Part shown: positions 1 through 6,243 of the stretch, piece after piece
Layout: each line of letters opens with the position of its first letter
How positions within the stretch are numbered: the first letter of the stretch is position 1
Assembly (NCBI GenBank): GCA_031263965.1
Contig: JAISES010000432.1
Coordinates: 1-6,421, forward strand
Reading direction: 5' to 3'
DNA length: 6,421 nucleotides
From: Prevotella sp.
GTDB lineage: Bacteria; Bacteroidota; Bacteroidia; Bacteroidales; Dysgonomonadaceae
The notes under the pieces: generated by a model
What the model was told of the DNA's origin: nothing
Seen by the model: the letters and a program-made list of their open reading frames with translations, nothing else
Databases searched by the model: none
Made by a program: the position numbers and the translations under genes

Positions 1-2
1 TT

Positions 3-119
3 CCTGTCTCCGTTCCCGTCACTGCCGGAGTTATCAATACATATCCTCCTGATGATTTTGTGTTTGCTATCCTCACTATGCATGGATACCGTTCTGTTTC
101 TGAAGTATTCCTGAACTGA
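3..119 (+). CDS. C-terminal end of an unidentified protein, truncated by the left edge
   Basis: A plus-strand frame is open from the left edge to a TGA at 117-119, encoding the last 38 residues of a protein that ends GYRSVSEVFLN. The codons show strong RNY bias (many GTC, GTT, ACT, GCC, ATC, GAT, GCT), as expected for the coding frame. The family is not recognised and no domain can be assigned from so short a tail. If real, the gene converges on the susD-like gene, so the susC-susD operon ends at susD. Another plus frame and two minus frames are also open across this short stretch, so neither orientation nor frame is certain. A minus-strand third operon gene cannot be excluded, but the codon bias and the hairpin at 184-230 favour the plus reading. 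Confidence 0.5.
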   Translation, partial: PVSVPVTAGVINTYPPDDFVFAILTMHGYRSVSEVFLN

Positions 120-183
120 AAGATGAAACGGAGAAAAAAGAAGAAATATAGAAACGAGTAATGTTCTCATAATTATAAATTAA

Positions 184-230
184 GAATACCTGCTCTCAAA
201 AATAGAGTTAGCTTTTCGAAGCAGGTATTC
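184..230. terminator. Hairpin in the convergent intergenic gap, probable bidirectional terminator
   Basis: GAATACCTGCT (184-194) and AGCAGGTATTC (220-230) form a perfect 11-bp inverted repeat around a 25-nt loop. Read on the minus strand, the stem is followed directly by a U/A-rich stretch (TTAATTTATAATT), which suits termination of the susC-susD transcript 36 nt past the susD stop. Read on the plus strand, a run of five T (239-243) follows after a gap of eight bases, so termination in that direction is less typical. The loop is longer than in a textbook intrinsic terminator. The position between two converging gene ends supports the call. Confidence 0.6.
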
Positions 231-265
231 AGAAACAGTTTTTCAGATTTTATAAACGATCTTAT

Positions 266-1759
266 TTATCCTCCCGTGGCCGCATATCCCGGGTTTTGTA
301 CCAAATTAGGATTATTTTGTATGACGCTTAGCGGAATAGGGAATATAAAAGTATGCTTATCTGCCGGATCAGGATTTGGTTTAAAATCCCATGTTCCCCC
401 AAATTTGTCGAAACGGATCAAGTCATTTCGTCTCCATCCTTCGAATGCAAATTCATATCCTCTTTCACGTAGCAGAATGTCAAGGTCGAGAGTTGCAAGT
501 GGTTTCTCCGGATCGAAATTACGTTTACGAACATCATTTACCAGGCCAAGGGCTAACGCTGTATTTCCTTTGCGAAGCAAGCATTCGGCTTTCATCAACA
601 ATATATCGGAATATCTGAATACGGCAAAGTCGTTGTTGAGATGATTTCTTCCGCCATTTTCGACCTCCCATTTGAAAAGGCGTGCTCCTTCGTTCTCTGT
701 TGCATTGGAATAATCTACAATATCGATAGTATAATCTAACGGAGTCGTATTATCGCGAATATAGATTACCGACCCATCAAGTGCATACTGAGGCCCTGTC
801 AGGAAGCTGGCATAGCGGGCATCATCAGTATCAAAGCTTTTTACAAAGCCGGGTACTACACAAGGCCCATTCCATGATTCATGTTGTACCGGATTTTTCA
901 ATCTTTGGTTGTAGTGCCATGACATTTGGTAAGGGATAAAATAGCTTCTGAAATAGTTTGCATCGAAAGGTATACTAAATATATTTTCTGTAGAACCTTC
1001 ATTGTTTACTGCAAAATTGGCAAAGAAATTCGCCTCCAGGCTGTAATTATCAGAACCAATAACATAGTCGCAATACTCTATGCATTTATCCCATTGAGAA
1101 GTTCCCGTATAAACTCCGGCATTTAAATAAAGTTTGGCTAACAGAGTATATGCGACCCATTTTGTAAATTTTGTATAAGTATTTGCGCTCTTTTCGGCTG
1201 TGAGATCATCCTTTATTGCCAACAATTCGGATTCAACAAAATTATACACTTCATTACGAGTGTTGTTTTTGGGTAATTCCGATTTGAATTCGGTAACTAT
1301 CGGTACATTGCCAATGTTGTCTAACATTACAAAATACCAGAATGCGCGCAAGCCCCGCAGTTCGGCAAACACCCGGTCTCTGTCATCAATTTCCGCTCCT
1401 GAGCTTTCAAGCATATCGATAACCTTATTAATGGTAACGACATGCGCAAATTTCCAGAAATTAGGGGTTTCGTTCGGAGACCATTCGTGTGTGTGATACC
1501 TGAGGTGAATACCTCCCGACAACCAGTCTAACCCGCGTGCAGGGATCATATACTCGTCGCTGGATATTTCTGCCATCCAGAATTCATTGTCTACATAGTG
1601 TGCCATTGTTCCATATGCAGGCCCAATGAGGGTCGCTATTTCATCACTTGTTTTCCCAAACTGGCTTTGAGGTGTGTAAGAGTGATACTCTTCGTCCAGA
1701 TTGGTACAAGAAGAAATAATGAATACGGTTGCCAAAATACTTGATAATATATATTTCAT
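266..1759 (-). CDS. SusD-like outer-membrane glycan-binding lipoprotein (RagB/SusD family)
   Basis: This 497-residue protein is a SusD homologue, the surface lipoprotein that caps a SusC transporter and captures oligosaccharides before TonB-driven import. Residues 1-17 are a hydrophobic signal peptide ending ISSC, with Cys18 the lipidation site. The following TNLDEE is acidic, like the Bacteroidota surface lipoprotein export signal. Family landmarks appear in order: the helical segment ending FAELRGLRAFWYFVMLDNIG with NVPIV after it (about 131-155), TPR-like helices around 170-235, FRYSDILLMKAECLLRKGN (381-399), RERGYEFAFEGWRRNDLIRF (431-450), and the C-terminal FPIPLSVIQNNPNLVQNPGY (473-492). 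The length is typical (about 450-600) and the gene looks intact. It lies 122 nt downstream of the susC-like gene on the same strand and is the last operon member visible. The start at 1757-1759 places the signal peptide at the very N-terminus, and an A/T-rich stretch without Shine-Dalgarno precedes it. The substrate cannot be inferred. Confidence 0.95.
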   Translation of the reverse strand: MKYILSSILATVFIISSCTNLDEEYHSYTPQSQFGKTSDEIATLIGPAYGTMAHYVDNEFWMAEISSDEYMIPARGLDWLSGGIHLRYHTHEWSPNETPNFWKFAHVVTINKVIDMLESSGAEIDDRDRVFAELRGLRAFWYFVMLDNIGNVPIVTEFKSELPKNNTRNEVYNFVESELLAIKDDLTAEKSANTYTKFTKWVAYTLLAKLYLNAGVYTGTSQWDKCIEYCDYVIGSDNYSLEANFFANFAVNNEGSTENIFSIPFDANYFRSYFIPYQMSWHYNQRLKNPVQHESWNGPCVVPGFVKSFDTDDARYASFLTGPQYALDGSVIYIRDNTTPLDYTIDIVDYSNATENEGARLFKWEVENGGRNHLNNDFAVFRYSDILLMKAECLLRKGNTALALGLVNDVRKRNFDPEKPLATLDLDILLRERGYEFAFEGWRRNDLIRFDKFGGTWDFKPNPDPADKHTFIFPIPLSVIQNNPNLVQNPGYAATGG

Positions 1760-1797
1760 AGGATAATAATTTTGATTTTAGTTGCCATATGGAACTT

Positions 1798-1845
1798 GCA
1801 TGATTTTTATTATCATGGACTTTGGCGATTTGACAAAAATCATGC
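1798..1845 (-). repeat. Inverted repeat in the susC-susD intercistronic spacer
   Basis: GCATGATTTTT (1798-1808) and AAAAATCATGC (1835-1845) are a perfect 11-bp inverted repeat with a 26-nt loop. The arm at 1799-1804 (CATGAT) can also pair with ATCATG at 1812-1817, so two mutually exclusive folds are possible. No U-tract follows the stem in the direction of transcription, so it does not look like a terminator. The spacer is long for a SusC/SusD pair and contains no TAnnTTTG box. A role in mRNA stability or in setting the SusC:SusD ratio is inference. Confidence 0.45.
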
Positions 1846-1881
1846 TTCGTTTCATAATAAGCTTTTATTGAATTATACAAG

Positions 1882-4833
1882 TTAGAATGAAAGATTCAGG
1901 CCCAGAGAGAATGAACGTGTTTTAGGATAGTAGTTCCGTGCATCTATACCAAACACAATCCCATCAGCAGCCACTTCCGGATCAATTCCCGTATAACCGG
2001 TAATCAAGAAAAGATTGTTTGCTGTCGCTGAAAGCCGTAAGGTTTTAACCTTATTCGTTTTCAATTTGAAATCATAAGACAGAGTTAGGTATTCGAGCCT
2101 GACAAAACTGCCGTCTTCAACATAATAGGACGAATAAACCAATGGTTGGGCGACTTTATCCAGAGCTGTGCGTAAAACATTTCCGGTTTTAATACGGTTG
2201 ATATCGTCCAGATACAAACGGGTTGAGTTAACCACATCGTTTCCAAAAACGCCTCTGAACATAAATGAGAGAGAAAGATTCCTGTAAGAAACCGTATTTG
2301 TCAGGTTCATGGTAAAATCAGGCTGTGCACAACCTATTACTTGCCTGTCTTCTGCATAATTATACTGGCCATTCTCGCCCGGGTCGTATTGGAATATCCC
2401 ATTATCGTCCTGCCCGATATATTTAGCTCCGTAAAATGTACCCAGAGCATAACCCGGTTTCAAAAACTGAGTTGTTTCCTGCAATCCGTTAAGAGACCAT
2501 TCTCCGGTATAAACTATGTCGCGTTGGAATTCTTCATTAGACAACGATTTTATTTTGTTGCTGTTTGTCGCAAAGTTCAGTCCGGCATCCCATTTCCAAT
2601 CTTTATTGTCAATAATGGTTCCTTCAACACTGAATTCAAAGCCTTTATTTTCCATATCGCCCACGTTCGCCATCATCGTACCGTATTGATAAGGAGGGCT
2701 GGGAACAGGATAAGAGTAAAGCAAGTTGGATGTTTGTTTATTATAATAATCGATGCTTCCCCTTAGTCTTCCTTTCAACAAATAATAGTCAACCCCAACG
2801 TCAAGTTGCGCAGTTTCTTCCCACTTCAAATTCGGGTTGTCGTTCTGGGATGGGCCATACGCTGTATAGTAACTTCCATTAGCATAATAGTATCCGGAGG
2901 TTCCATAGAGCGCAACCGAATTATAACTGGAAATGGCTTCATTACCGGTTATCCCATAACTTACACGCAGCTTGAGATCATCAACAAAATTGGATCCTTT
3001 CAGGAACTCTTCCTGACTTATACGCCATGCAATAGAAGCCGACGGGAAAGTACCCCATTTATTATTTGCTCCGAATTTGGAAGAACCGTCGCGACGGACT
3101 GTAACTGTAGCTATATATTTGCCATCCATAGAATAGTTTGCGCGTCCATAGAACGAAATCAACTTGTTACTGTTTTTATTGCTCGACACATCACCGGGCT
3201 GTAGCTTATTGCCGGCTCCAAGATTGTTGTATTCGAACAGATCGGTAACAAAACCTCTGTTTTGAGCAAAGAAATATTCATTTGTAAAATCCTGGTAAGA
3301 ATATCCCACTATTGCATTTATTCTGTGGTTTTTCCCGAATGTATTGTCAAAGGCCAGCGTTGATTCAATCAGTTTCGAATCGTTAGTGGTGGTCGAACGG
3401 TTTGCCAACCCTCCAAAAGGATCGATATCCTTGGCCGTACGCGAATATTTTGATTCATGGTATCCTGTCAATAAACTTGCTCTCGAATATGAACCGTTCA
3501 CCGCTGCTGTAAACATATCTAAAAACTTGTAGTCGATTTGCATACGTCCATTGAAAATGTTCCGTTTGCTTTCCCTCTTCATCTGGTTAAGCATAGCTAC
3601 CGGATTGTAGTTTGCCATACCTGCTATTTCGAAGTAACTGCCATCGTCGTTATAAACAGGCATAGTAGGATTCAAATTATACGAAAAGGCAAATACATCC
3701 GCAGTAGGAACATTTCTGAAGTCTTCGATTGTACCATTCGCATTCAATTGTATACGGAGTTTTTTATCTAATGCGTATTGGTCGAGGGCAAAGCTACCGT
3801 TCAGCCTCTGCAATTTATTCGTTTTCACTGTTCCCGTCTGGTCGAGGAAGTTCACAGATGCCCTGTATAAAGAATTATCCGTACCTCCCATTACACTAAT
3901 ACTATGGTTTTGCGAATAGCCGGTACGGTATGGTTCTTCGTGCCATTCTGTACTACTGCCATAATCTTTCAACCCTAAGTTATGTTCCTTATTATAAGCA
4001 CGCCATTCGTCAGCAGAGATCATATCCAGGTTGTTCGCTATATTTTCGAATCCAAAATAGCCATCGTAAGAAACACTGGTTCGTCCGGACTGCCCTTTCT
4101 TTGTGGTAATCATAATAATTCCATTTGCACTTCGCGCACCATAGATCGCCGCAGCCGACGCGTCTTTCAATACACTTATCGACTCAATGTCTTGCGGAGA
4201 AATGCTGTTAAAAGCCCCGCCCGGCACTCCATCTATTACAATTAACGGTGTATTTCCTCCAACAAGAGAAGTTGTTCCGCGCAAACGAATGCTGGTAGCT
4301 TGCGTAGGATCTCCTCCCGGGGAAGTAATGACAAGTCCGGCAACCTTTCCCGCAATCAGTTTCTCGGGAGAATTTACAACCCCCCTGTTAAAGTCCTTAT
4401 CAGTGATATTCGAAATTGAGCCGGATAGATCTTTTTTCTGCATATTACCATATCCGACAGCTACAACTTCGGTGAGATAGACCGCATCGTCTTCCAGTTC
4501 GATCTTAAGATTCTGACCTGTGCCGATCGGAACTATTTTTTTCTTCATTCCGATGAATGTTACTGACAAATTCTTATCGGTTGCCTGCACATTCAATTCG
4601 AAGTTCCCGTCCGAACCGGTCATAGTAGCATTCGTAGTCCCTTCAACGCCAACCGTAACGCCCAAAAGGGCTTCGCCGGTTGTAGTAGTTACAGTTCCTG
4701 TAACTTTTTTAGTTTGCCCCTGAGCTTCTAATGTGACGCAGAACAGCGACAAGCCCACAAAAAACAGGAATAATTGTCGACCCGCAAAAGTGATCTTTTT
4801 CCTAAGTGTGTTTTCTTTCATGTTTTCATTCAT
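1882..4833 (-). CDS. SusC-like TonB-dependent outer-membrane transporter (SusC/RagA family)
   Basis: This gene encodes the outer-membrane barrel that imports oligosaccharides captured by its SusD partner, powered by TonB-ExbBD. Numbered from the ATG at 4831-4833 (983 residues), the order is: signal peptide about 1-37 (hydrophobic LFLFFVGLSLFCVTLEA), a carboxypeptidase-regulatory-like beta-sandwich about 43-117 (starting VTGTVTTTTGEALLGVTV), a Ton-box-like TEVVAVGYG near 121-129, then the plug with SIRLRGTTSLVGG near 181-193, the pair IVIDGVPGG (198-206), and the SusC signature AAAIYGARSANGIIMITTKK (227-246). The rest is barrel, with GYTGIDPE near the end and a terminal Phe. No STN domain precedes the beta-sandwich, so sigma/anti-sigma signalling through this protein is not expected. 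The frame stays open to an ATG at 4902, but that start would put 23 extra residues before the signal peptide. The ATG at 4819-4821 (979 residues) is an equally good alternative. No frameshift or truncation is seen. Confidence 0.95.
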   Translation of the reverse strand: MNENMKENTLRKKITFAGRQLFLFFVGLSLFCVTLEAQGQTKKVTGTVTTTTGEALLGVTVGVEGTTNATMTGSDGNFELNVQATDKNLSVTFIGMKKKIVPIGTGQNLKIELEDDAVYLTEVVAVGYGNMQKKDLSGSISNITDKDFNRGVVNSPEKLIAGKVAGLVITSPGGDPTQATSIRLRGTTSLVGGNTPLIVIDGVPGGAFNSISPQDIESISVLKDASAAAIYGARSANGIIMITTKKGQSGRTSVSYDGYFGFENIANNLDMISADEWRAYNKEHNLGLKDYGSSTEWHEEPYRTGYSQNHSISVMGGTDNSLYRASVNFLDQTGTVKTNKLQRLNGSFALDQYALDKKLRIQLNANGTIEDFRNVPTADVFAFSYNLNPTMPVYNDDGSYFEIAGMANYNPVAMLNQMKRESKRNIFNGRMQIDYKFLDMFTAAVNGSYSRASLLTGYHESKYSRTAKDIDPFGGLANRSTTTNDSKLIESTLAFDNTFGKNHRINAIVGYSYQDFTNEYFFAQNRGFVTDLFEYNNLGAGNKLQPGDVSSNKNSNKLISFYGRANYSMDGKYIATVTVRRDGSSKFGANNKWGTFPSASIAWRISQEEFLKGSNFVDDLKLRVSYGITGNEAISSYNSVALYGTSGYYYANGSYYTAYGPSQNDNPNLKWEETAQLDVGVDYYLLKGRLRGSIDYYNKQTSNLLYSYPVPSPPYQYGTMMANVGDMENKGFEFSVEGTIIDNKDWKWDAGLNFATNSNKIKSLSNEEFQRDIVYTGEWSLNGLQETTQFLKPGYALGTFYGAKYIGQDDNGIFQYDPGENGQYNYAEDRQVIGCAQPDFTMNLTNTVSYRNLSLSFMFRGVFGNDVVNSTRLYLDDINRIKTGNVLRTALDKVAQPLVYSSYYVEDGSFVRLEYLTLSYDFKLKTNKVKTLRLSATANNLFLITGYTGIDPEVAADGIVFGIDARNYYPKTRSFSLGLNLSF

Positions 4834-4853
4834 ATCAAGATAGATTACTAAGT

Positions 4854-4907
4854 AAAAAAGAGAATGTTTTTCAAACAGTATTTGTACACCTTCGAAAAAC
4901 ATTCTCT
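4854..4907 (-). terminator. Terminator-like hairpin in the susC leader: araC terminator or attenuator
   Basis: AGAGAATGTTTTTC (4859-4872) and GAAAAACATTCTCT (4894-4907) form a perfect 14-bp inverted repeat with a 21-nt loop. On the minus strand the stem runs straight into a T-tract (4859-4854), the classic layout of an intrinsic terminator. It lies about 100 nt past the araC stop codon and 20 nt before the susC start. Because the only -7 box in this gap (4947-4954) is upstream of the hairpin, it would also sit inside the susC leader. The structure is clear; its role (end of the araC transcript, attenuator of susC, or both) is inferred. Confidence 0.65.
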
Positions 4908-4946
4908 ATGTTTATTGATTCGTATTATCGCCGGAGGCGTACGATG

Positions 4947-4954
4947 CAAACTTA
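4947..4954 (-). promoter_or_regulatory. Candidate -7 promoter element for susC-susD
   Basis: The minus strand reads TAAGTTTG, an exact match to the Bacteroidota -7 consensus TAnnTTTG. It lies between the araC stop and the susC start. Transcription would begin near 4940, giving a leader of roughly 105 nt that contains the 4854-4907 hairpin. No TTTG -33 element is present about 20 nt upstream, as would suit a promoter that depends on an activator. The box is short, so chance is possible, but its context matches that of the araC promoter. Confidence 0.5.
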
Positions 4955-4988
4955 ATGGTAATATTTACTCTGTTTTTATGGCATTTGT

Positions 4989-5011
4989 GCAAATATTTCT
5001 GCTTTTTTATC
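4989..5011. promoter_or_regulatory. Candidate operator upstream of susC, copy 1 of a paired direct repeat
   Basis: GCAAATATTTCTGC (4989-5002) and the bases to 5011 match 6121-6143 at 19 of 23 positions, in the same orientation. The 14-bp core fits an imperfect dyad GCAnAnATnTnTGC, and its mismatched positions are the same in both copies. It begins 34 bp upstream of the susC -7 box, around -50 to -60, a usual place for an activator. It overlaps the last codons and stop of araC. The adjacent ATTTGTGCAAAT (4983-4994) is a second short dyad overlapping it. The likely binder is the AraC protein encoded here; a global CRP-like carbon regulator is the alternative. Confidence 0.45.
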
Positions 5012-5900
5012 CGGTTATAATTTTTTGTTTACGATTCCTGTATTTTTTCTTATATTCTGAGGGAGACATGTGTGTCGATCGTTTAAATTGTTCTATAAAA
5101 TTTGAGATATTATTAAATCCGGATTCACTGCTTAAAGCGGAAATAGTCATTCGATTTTCGATCAACAATTTTTTTGCATGGCTAATACGTACATCGTTCA
5201 GGTATTGCACAAACGTTTTCTTTGTCCGGTCCCGGAAATAACGGCAAAATGCATTTGGCGTCAGGCCAATCAGGGAAGCAACTTCTTCGAGGCGGATAGG
5301 GCGCGAAAAATTACGTAGTATATATTGGTAAACTTTATTGAAACGGGCAAAGTCGCCGGTATTTATTGTGTTTCGCGCATATCCAATACTGGCTAAAAGC
5401 TTATATTCCTGGGTTGAAGCCATTGTTTCGAGTAGCATGATAAGTCTGGCAACACGTGCAGCTCCTTTTAAATGAGCATACTCACGAATCATCTTTCCTA
5501 GTTCTTCACGCGATTCTCCAACAAATTTGATTCCTCTTCCCGCATGGTCAAGCAGCTGCTTTATAGCTTCCATCTCAGGAAGATTCATCAAATTATTACC
5601 AAAAAGCTCTCTCATGAAAAACAAGCAAAGGCACGAAGACCTGAGATTTGATCCCTTCTGAAAAAATATATCATCATTACGCCATTCATGCGGAAGATAA
5701 GATCCTACAATACACAAATCGCCTTCTTCATATTTTTCGATATGATCTCCTACAAACCGGGTGCCTGTACCTTCCAAGATATACATAATCTCTATCTCAG
5801 GGTGATAATGCCACGGTACTATAAAGTGAGGTAATTCCTCTTTATAGACATTTACATAACTGGCAGGAGTAAAAGGTAAGTCTTGATAAAGCGGTTTCAT
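5007..5900 (-). CDS. AraC-family transcriptional regulator with N-terminal cupin domain
   Basis: This 297-residue protein is a ligand-responsive DNA-binding regulator, probably the local activator of the susC-susD operon and of itself. The N-terminal cupin (about 24-80) carries the full HxHx3Ex6G pattern (His31, His33, Glu37, Gly44). GDLCIVGSYLPHEWRN (60-75) follows, with His71 and Asn75 matching the H(x)3N of cupin motif 2, so a metal or polar sugar ligand is plausible. A helical linker spans about 105-180. The C-terminal AraC domain (about 185-288) has two helix-turn-helix units: RLEEVASLIGLTPNAFCRYF (203-222), and TISALSSESGFNNISNFIEQ (252-271) followed by FKRSTHMSPSEYKKKY, the family signature. 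The length is typical. The ATG at 5898-5900 starts directly ahead of the conserved domain. The stop is 173 nt before the susC start, on the same strand. The ligand is unknown. The domain assignment is secure; the target genes are inferred from adjacency and the shared motif. Confidence 0.93.
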   Translation of the reverse strand: MKPLYQDLPFTPASYVNVYKEELPHFIVPWHYHPEIEIMYILEGTGTRFVGDHIEKYEEGDLCIVGSYLPHEWRNDDIFFQKGSNLRSSCLCLFFMRELFGNNLMNLPEMEAIKQLLDHAGRGIKFVGESREELGKMIREYAHLKGAARVARLIMLLETMASTQEYKLLASIGYARNTINTGDFARFNKVYQYILRNFSRPIRLEEVASLIGLTPNAFCRYFRDRTKKTFVQYLNDVRISHAKKLLIENRMTISALSSESGFNNISNFIEQFKRSTHMSPSEYKKKYRNRKQKIITG

Positions 5901-5922
5901 ACTCGTTTGGTTTAGATTTATT

Positions 5923-6054
5923 TTATAATGAGTTTTCTATTTTACGCCGGGATTCCATTCCATATTTCCATCCAAAGGATGGATAGATAACGGGAGCAAC
6001 TCTCTCAAATCCCTGATATTTAATTTTTTTCAGGTATACCCTGTCTTTATTCAT
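5923..6054 (-). CDS. Possible small protein (43 residues) upstream of araC
   Basis: An ATG at 6052-6054 opens a 43-codon frame ending in TAA at 5923-5925. The product begins MNKDRVYLKKIKYQGFERV and ends WKYGMESRRKIENSL. It is basic and aromatic-rich, with no membrane segment or signal peptide, and matches no family I recognise. It starts about 18 nt downstream of the predicted araC transcription start, and its stop is 22 nt before the araC ATG, so it would be the first cistron of the araC message. A stop codon lies in frame five codons upstream, so no longer start exists. A 7-bp stem with 3-nt loop (TCCATCC at 5967-5973, GGATGGA at 5977-5983) lies within it. It could be a leader peptide, a genuine small protein, a remnant of a larger gene, or a chance ORF in a 5' UTR. 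Confidence 0.38.
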   Translation of the reverse strand: MNKDRVYLKKIKYQGFERVAPVIYPSFGWKYGMESRRKIENSL

Positions 6055-6078
6055 GGGAAGTGAGATTTAATAATAGTA

Positions 6079-6086
6079 CAAATTTA
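6079..6086 (-). promoter_or_regulatory. Candidate -7 promoter element for the small ORF and araC
   Basis: The minus strand reads TAAATTTG, an exact fit to TAnnTTTG. Transcription would start near 6072, giving about 170 nt before the araC start with the small ORF inside that stretch. As at susC, no TTTG lies at the -33 position. The element 34 bp further upstream repeats the one found at the susC promoter, which raises confidence in both boxes. Confidence 0.5.
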
Positions 6087-6120
6087 AAACACTAAGAAAG
6101 CATTTTGTTCTATTAAACTA

Positions 6121-6143
6121 GCAAACATTTATGCTATTTTACC
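6121..6143. promoter_or_regulatory. Candidate operator upstream of araC, copy 2 of the paired direct repeat
   Basis: GCAAACATTTATGC (6121-6134) and the flank to 6143 are the second copy of the 23-bp repeat at 4989-5011 (19/23 identical, same orientation). It starts exactly 34 bp upstream of the araC -7 box, the same spacing as at susC. The dyad GCAnAnATnTnTGC holds in both copies. This arrangement suggests autoregulation by AraC together with control of susC, but binding by another regulator is possible. Confidence 0.45.
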
Positions 6144-6209
6144 ATACATAAATCAATATACCATAATATGACATGCCGTCTATGCTTTCTCTACCATTTA
6201 AATAAGCCC

Positions 6210-6243
6210 TGCGTAACATGAGTTATATAACTCATGTTACGCA
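6210..6243. repeat. 34-bp perfect palindrome
   Basis: The sequence TGCGTAACATGAGTTAT (6210-6226) is followed at once by its exact reverse complement (6227-6243). Every one of the 17 pairs matches, with no spacer. It could extrude as a cruciform or fold in RNA as a long hairpin with a tiny loop. No clear T-tract follows on either side; the minus-strand flank is GGGCTTATTT. It overlaps the stop of the weak minus-strand frame entering from the right edge, so a terminator for an upstream gene is one reading. A protein-binding or recombination site is another. Confidence 0.6.

Noticed and set aside
1..119. Minus-strand frames open across the left edge, which would make a third operon gene
   Set aside because: The plus frame has much better RNY codon bias and ends in a stop before a terminator-like hairpin. 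The minus option stays possible but weaker.
1644..1880. 78-codon minus-strand frame covering the susC-susD spacer
   Set aside because: It overlaps the first 116 bases of the susD-like gene in another frame, is low in complexity, and has no family resemblance. It uses the A/T-rich spacer and is most likely chance.
276..4723. Numerous plus-strand ORFs of 60-140 codons opposite the susD- and susC-like genes
   Set aside because: They lie antisense to two intact, well-recognised genes, have no recognisable domains, and lack promoter-like elements. They are mirror frames of the real coding sequences.
4834..4902. susC start at the ATG at 4900-4902
   Set aside because: It would add 23 residues before a normal signal peptide and starts inside the hairpin. 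The ATGs at 4833 and 4821 place the signal peptide properly.
4864..5241. 125-codon plus-strand frame over the susC control region and araC 3' end
   Set aside because: It reads through the hairpin, the predicted promoter and the antisense of the HTH domain. Its Phe/Tyr/Ile-rich product follows from A/T-rich DNA.
6031..6043. Short imperfect dyad CAGGTATACCCTG
   Set aside because: It has only a 4-bp stem around a short centre and lies in the small ORF. No second copy is seen, so chance is the best explanation.
6139..6219. 26-codon minus frame starting in the palindrome
   Set aside because: It begins within the palindrome arm and runs across the conserved operator-like motif. It is too short and has no supporting signal.
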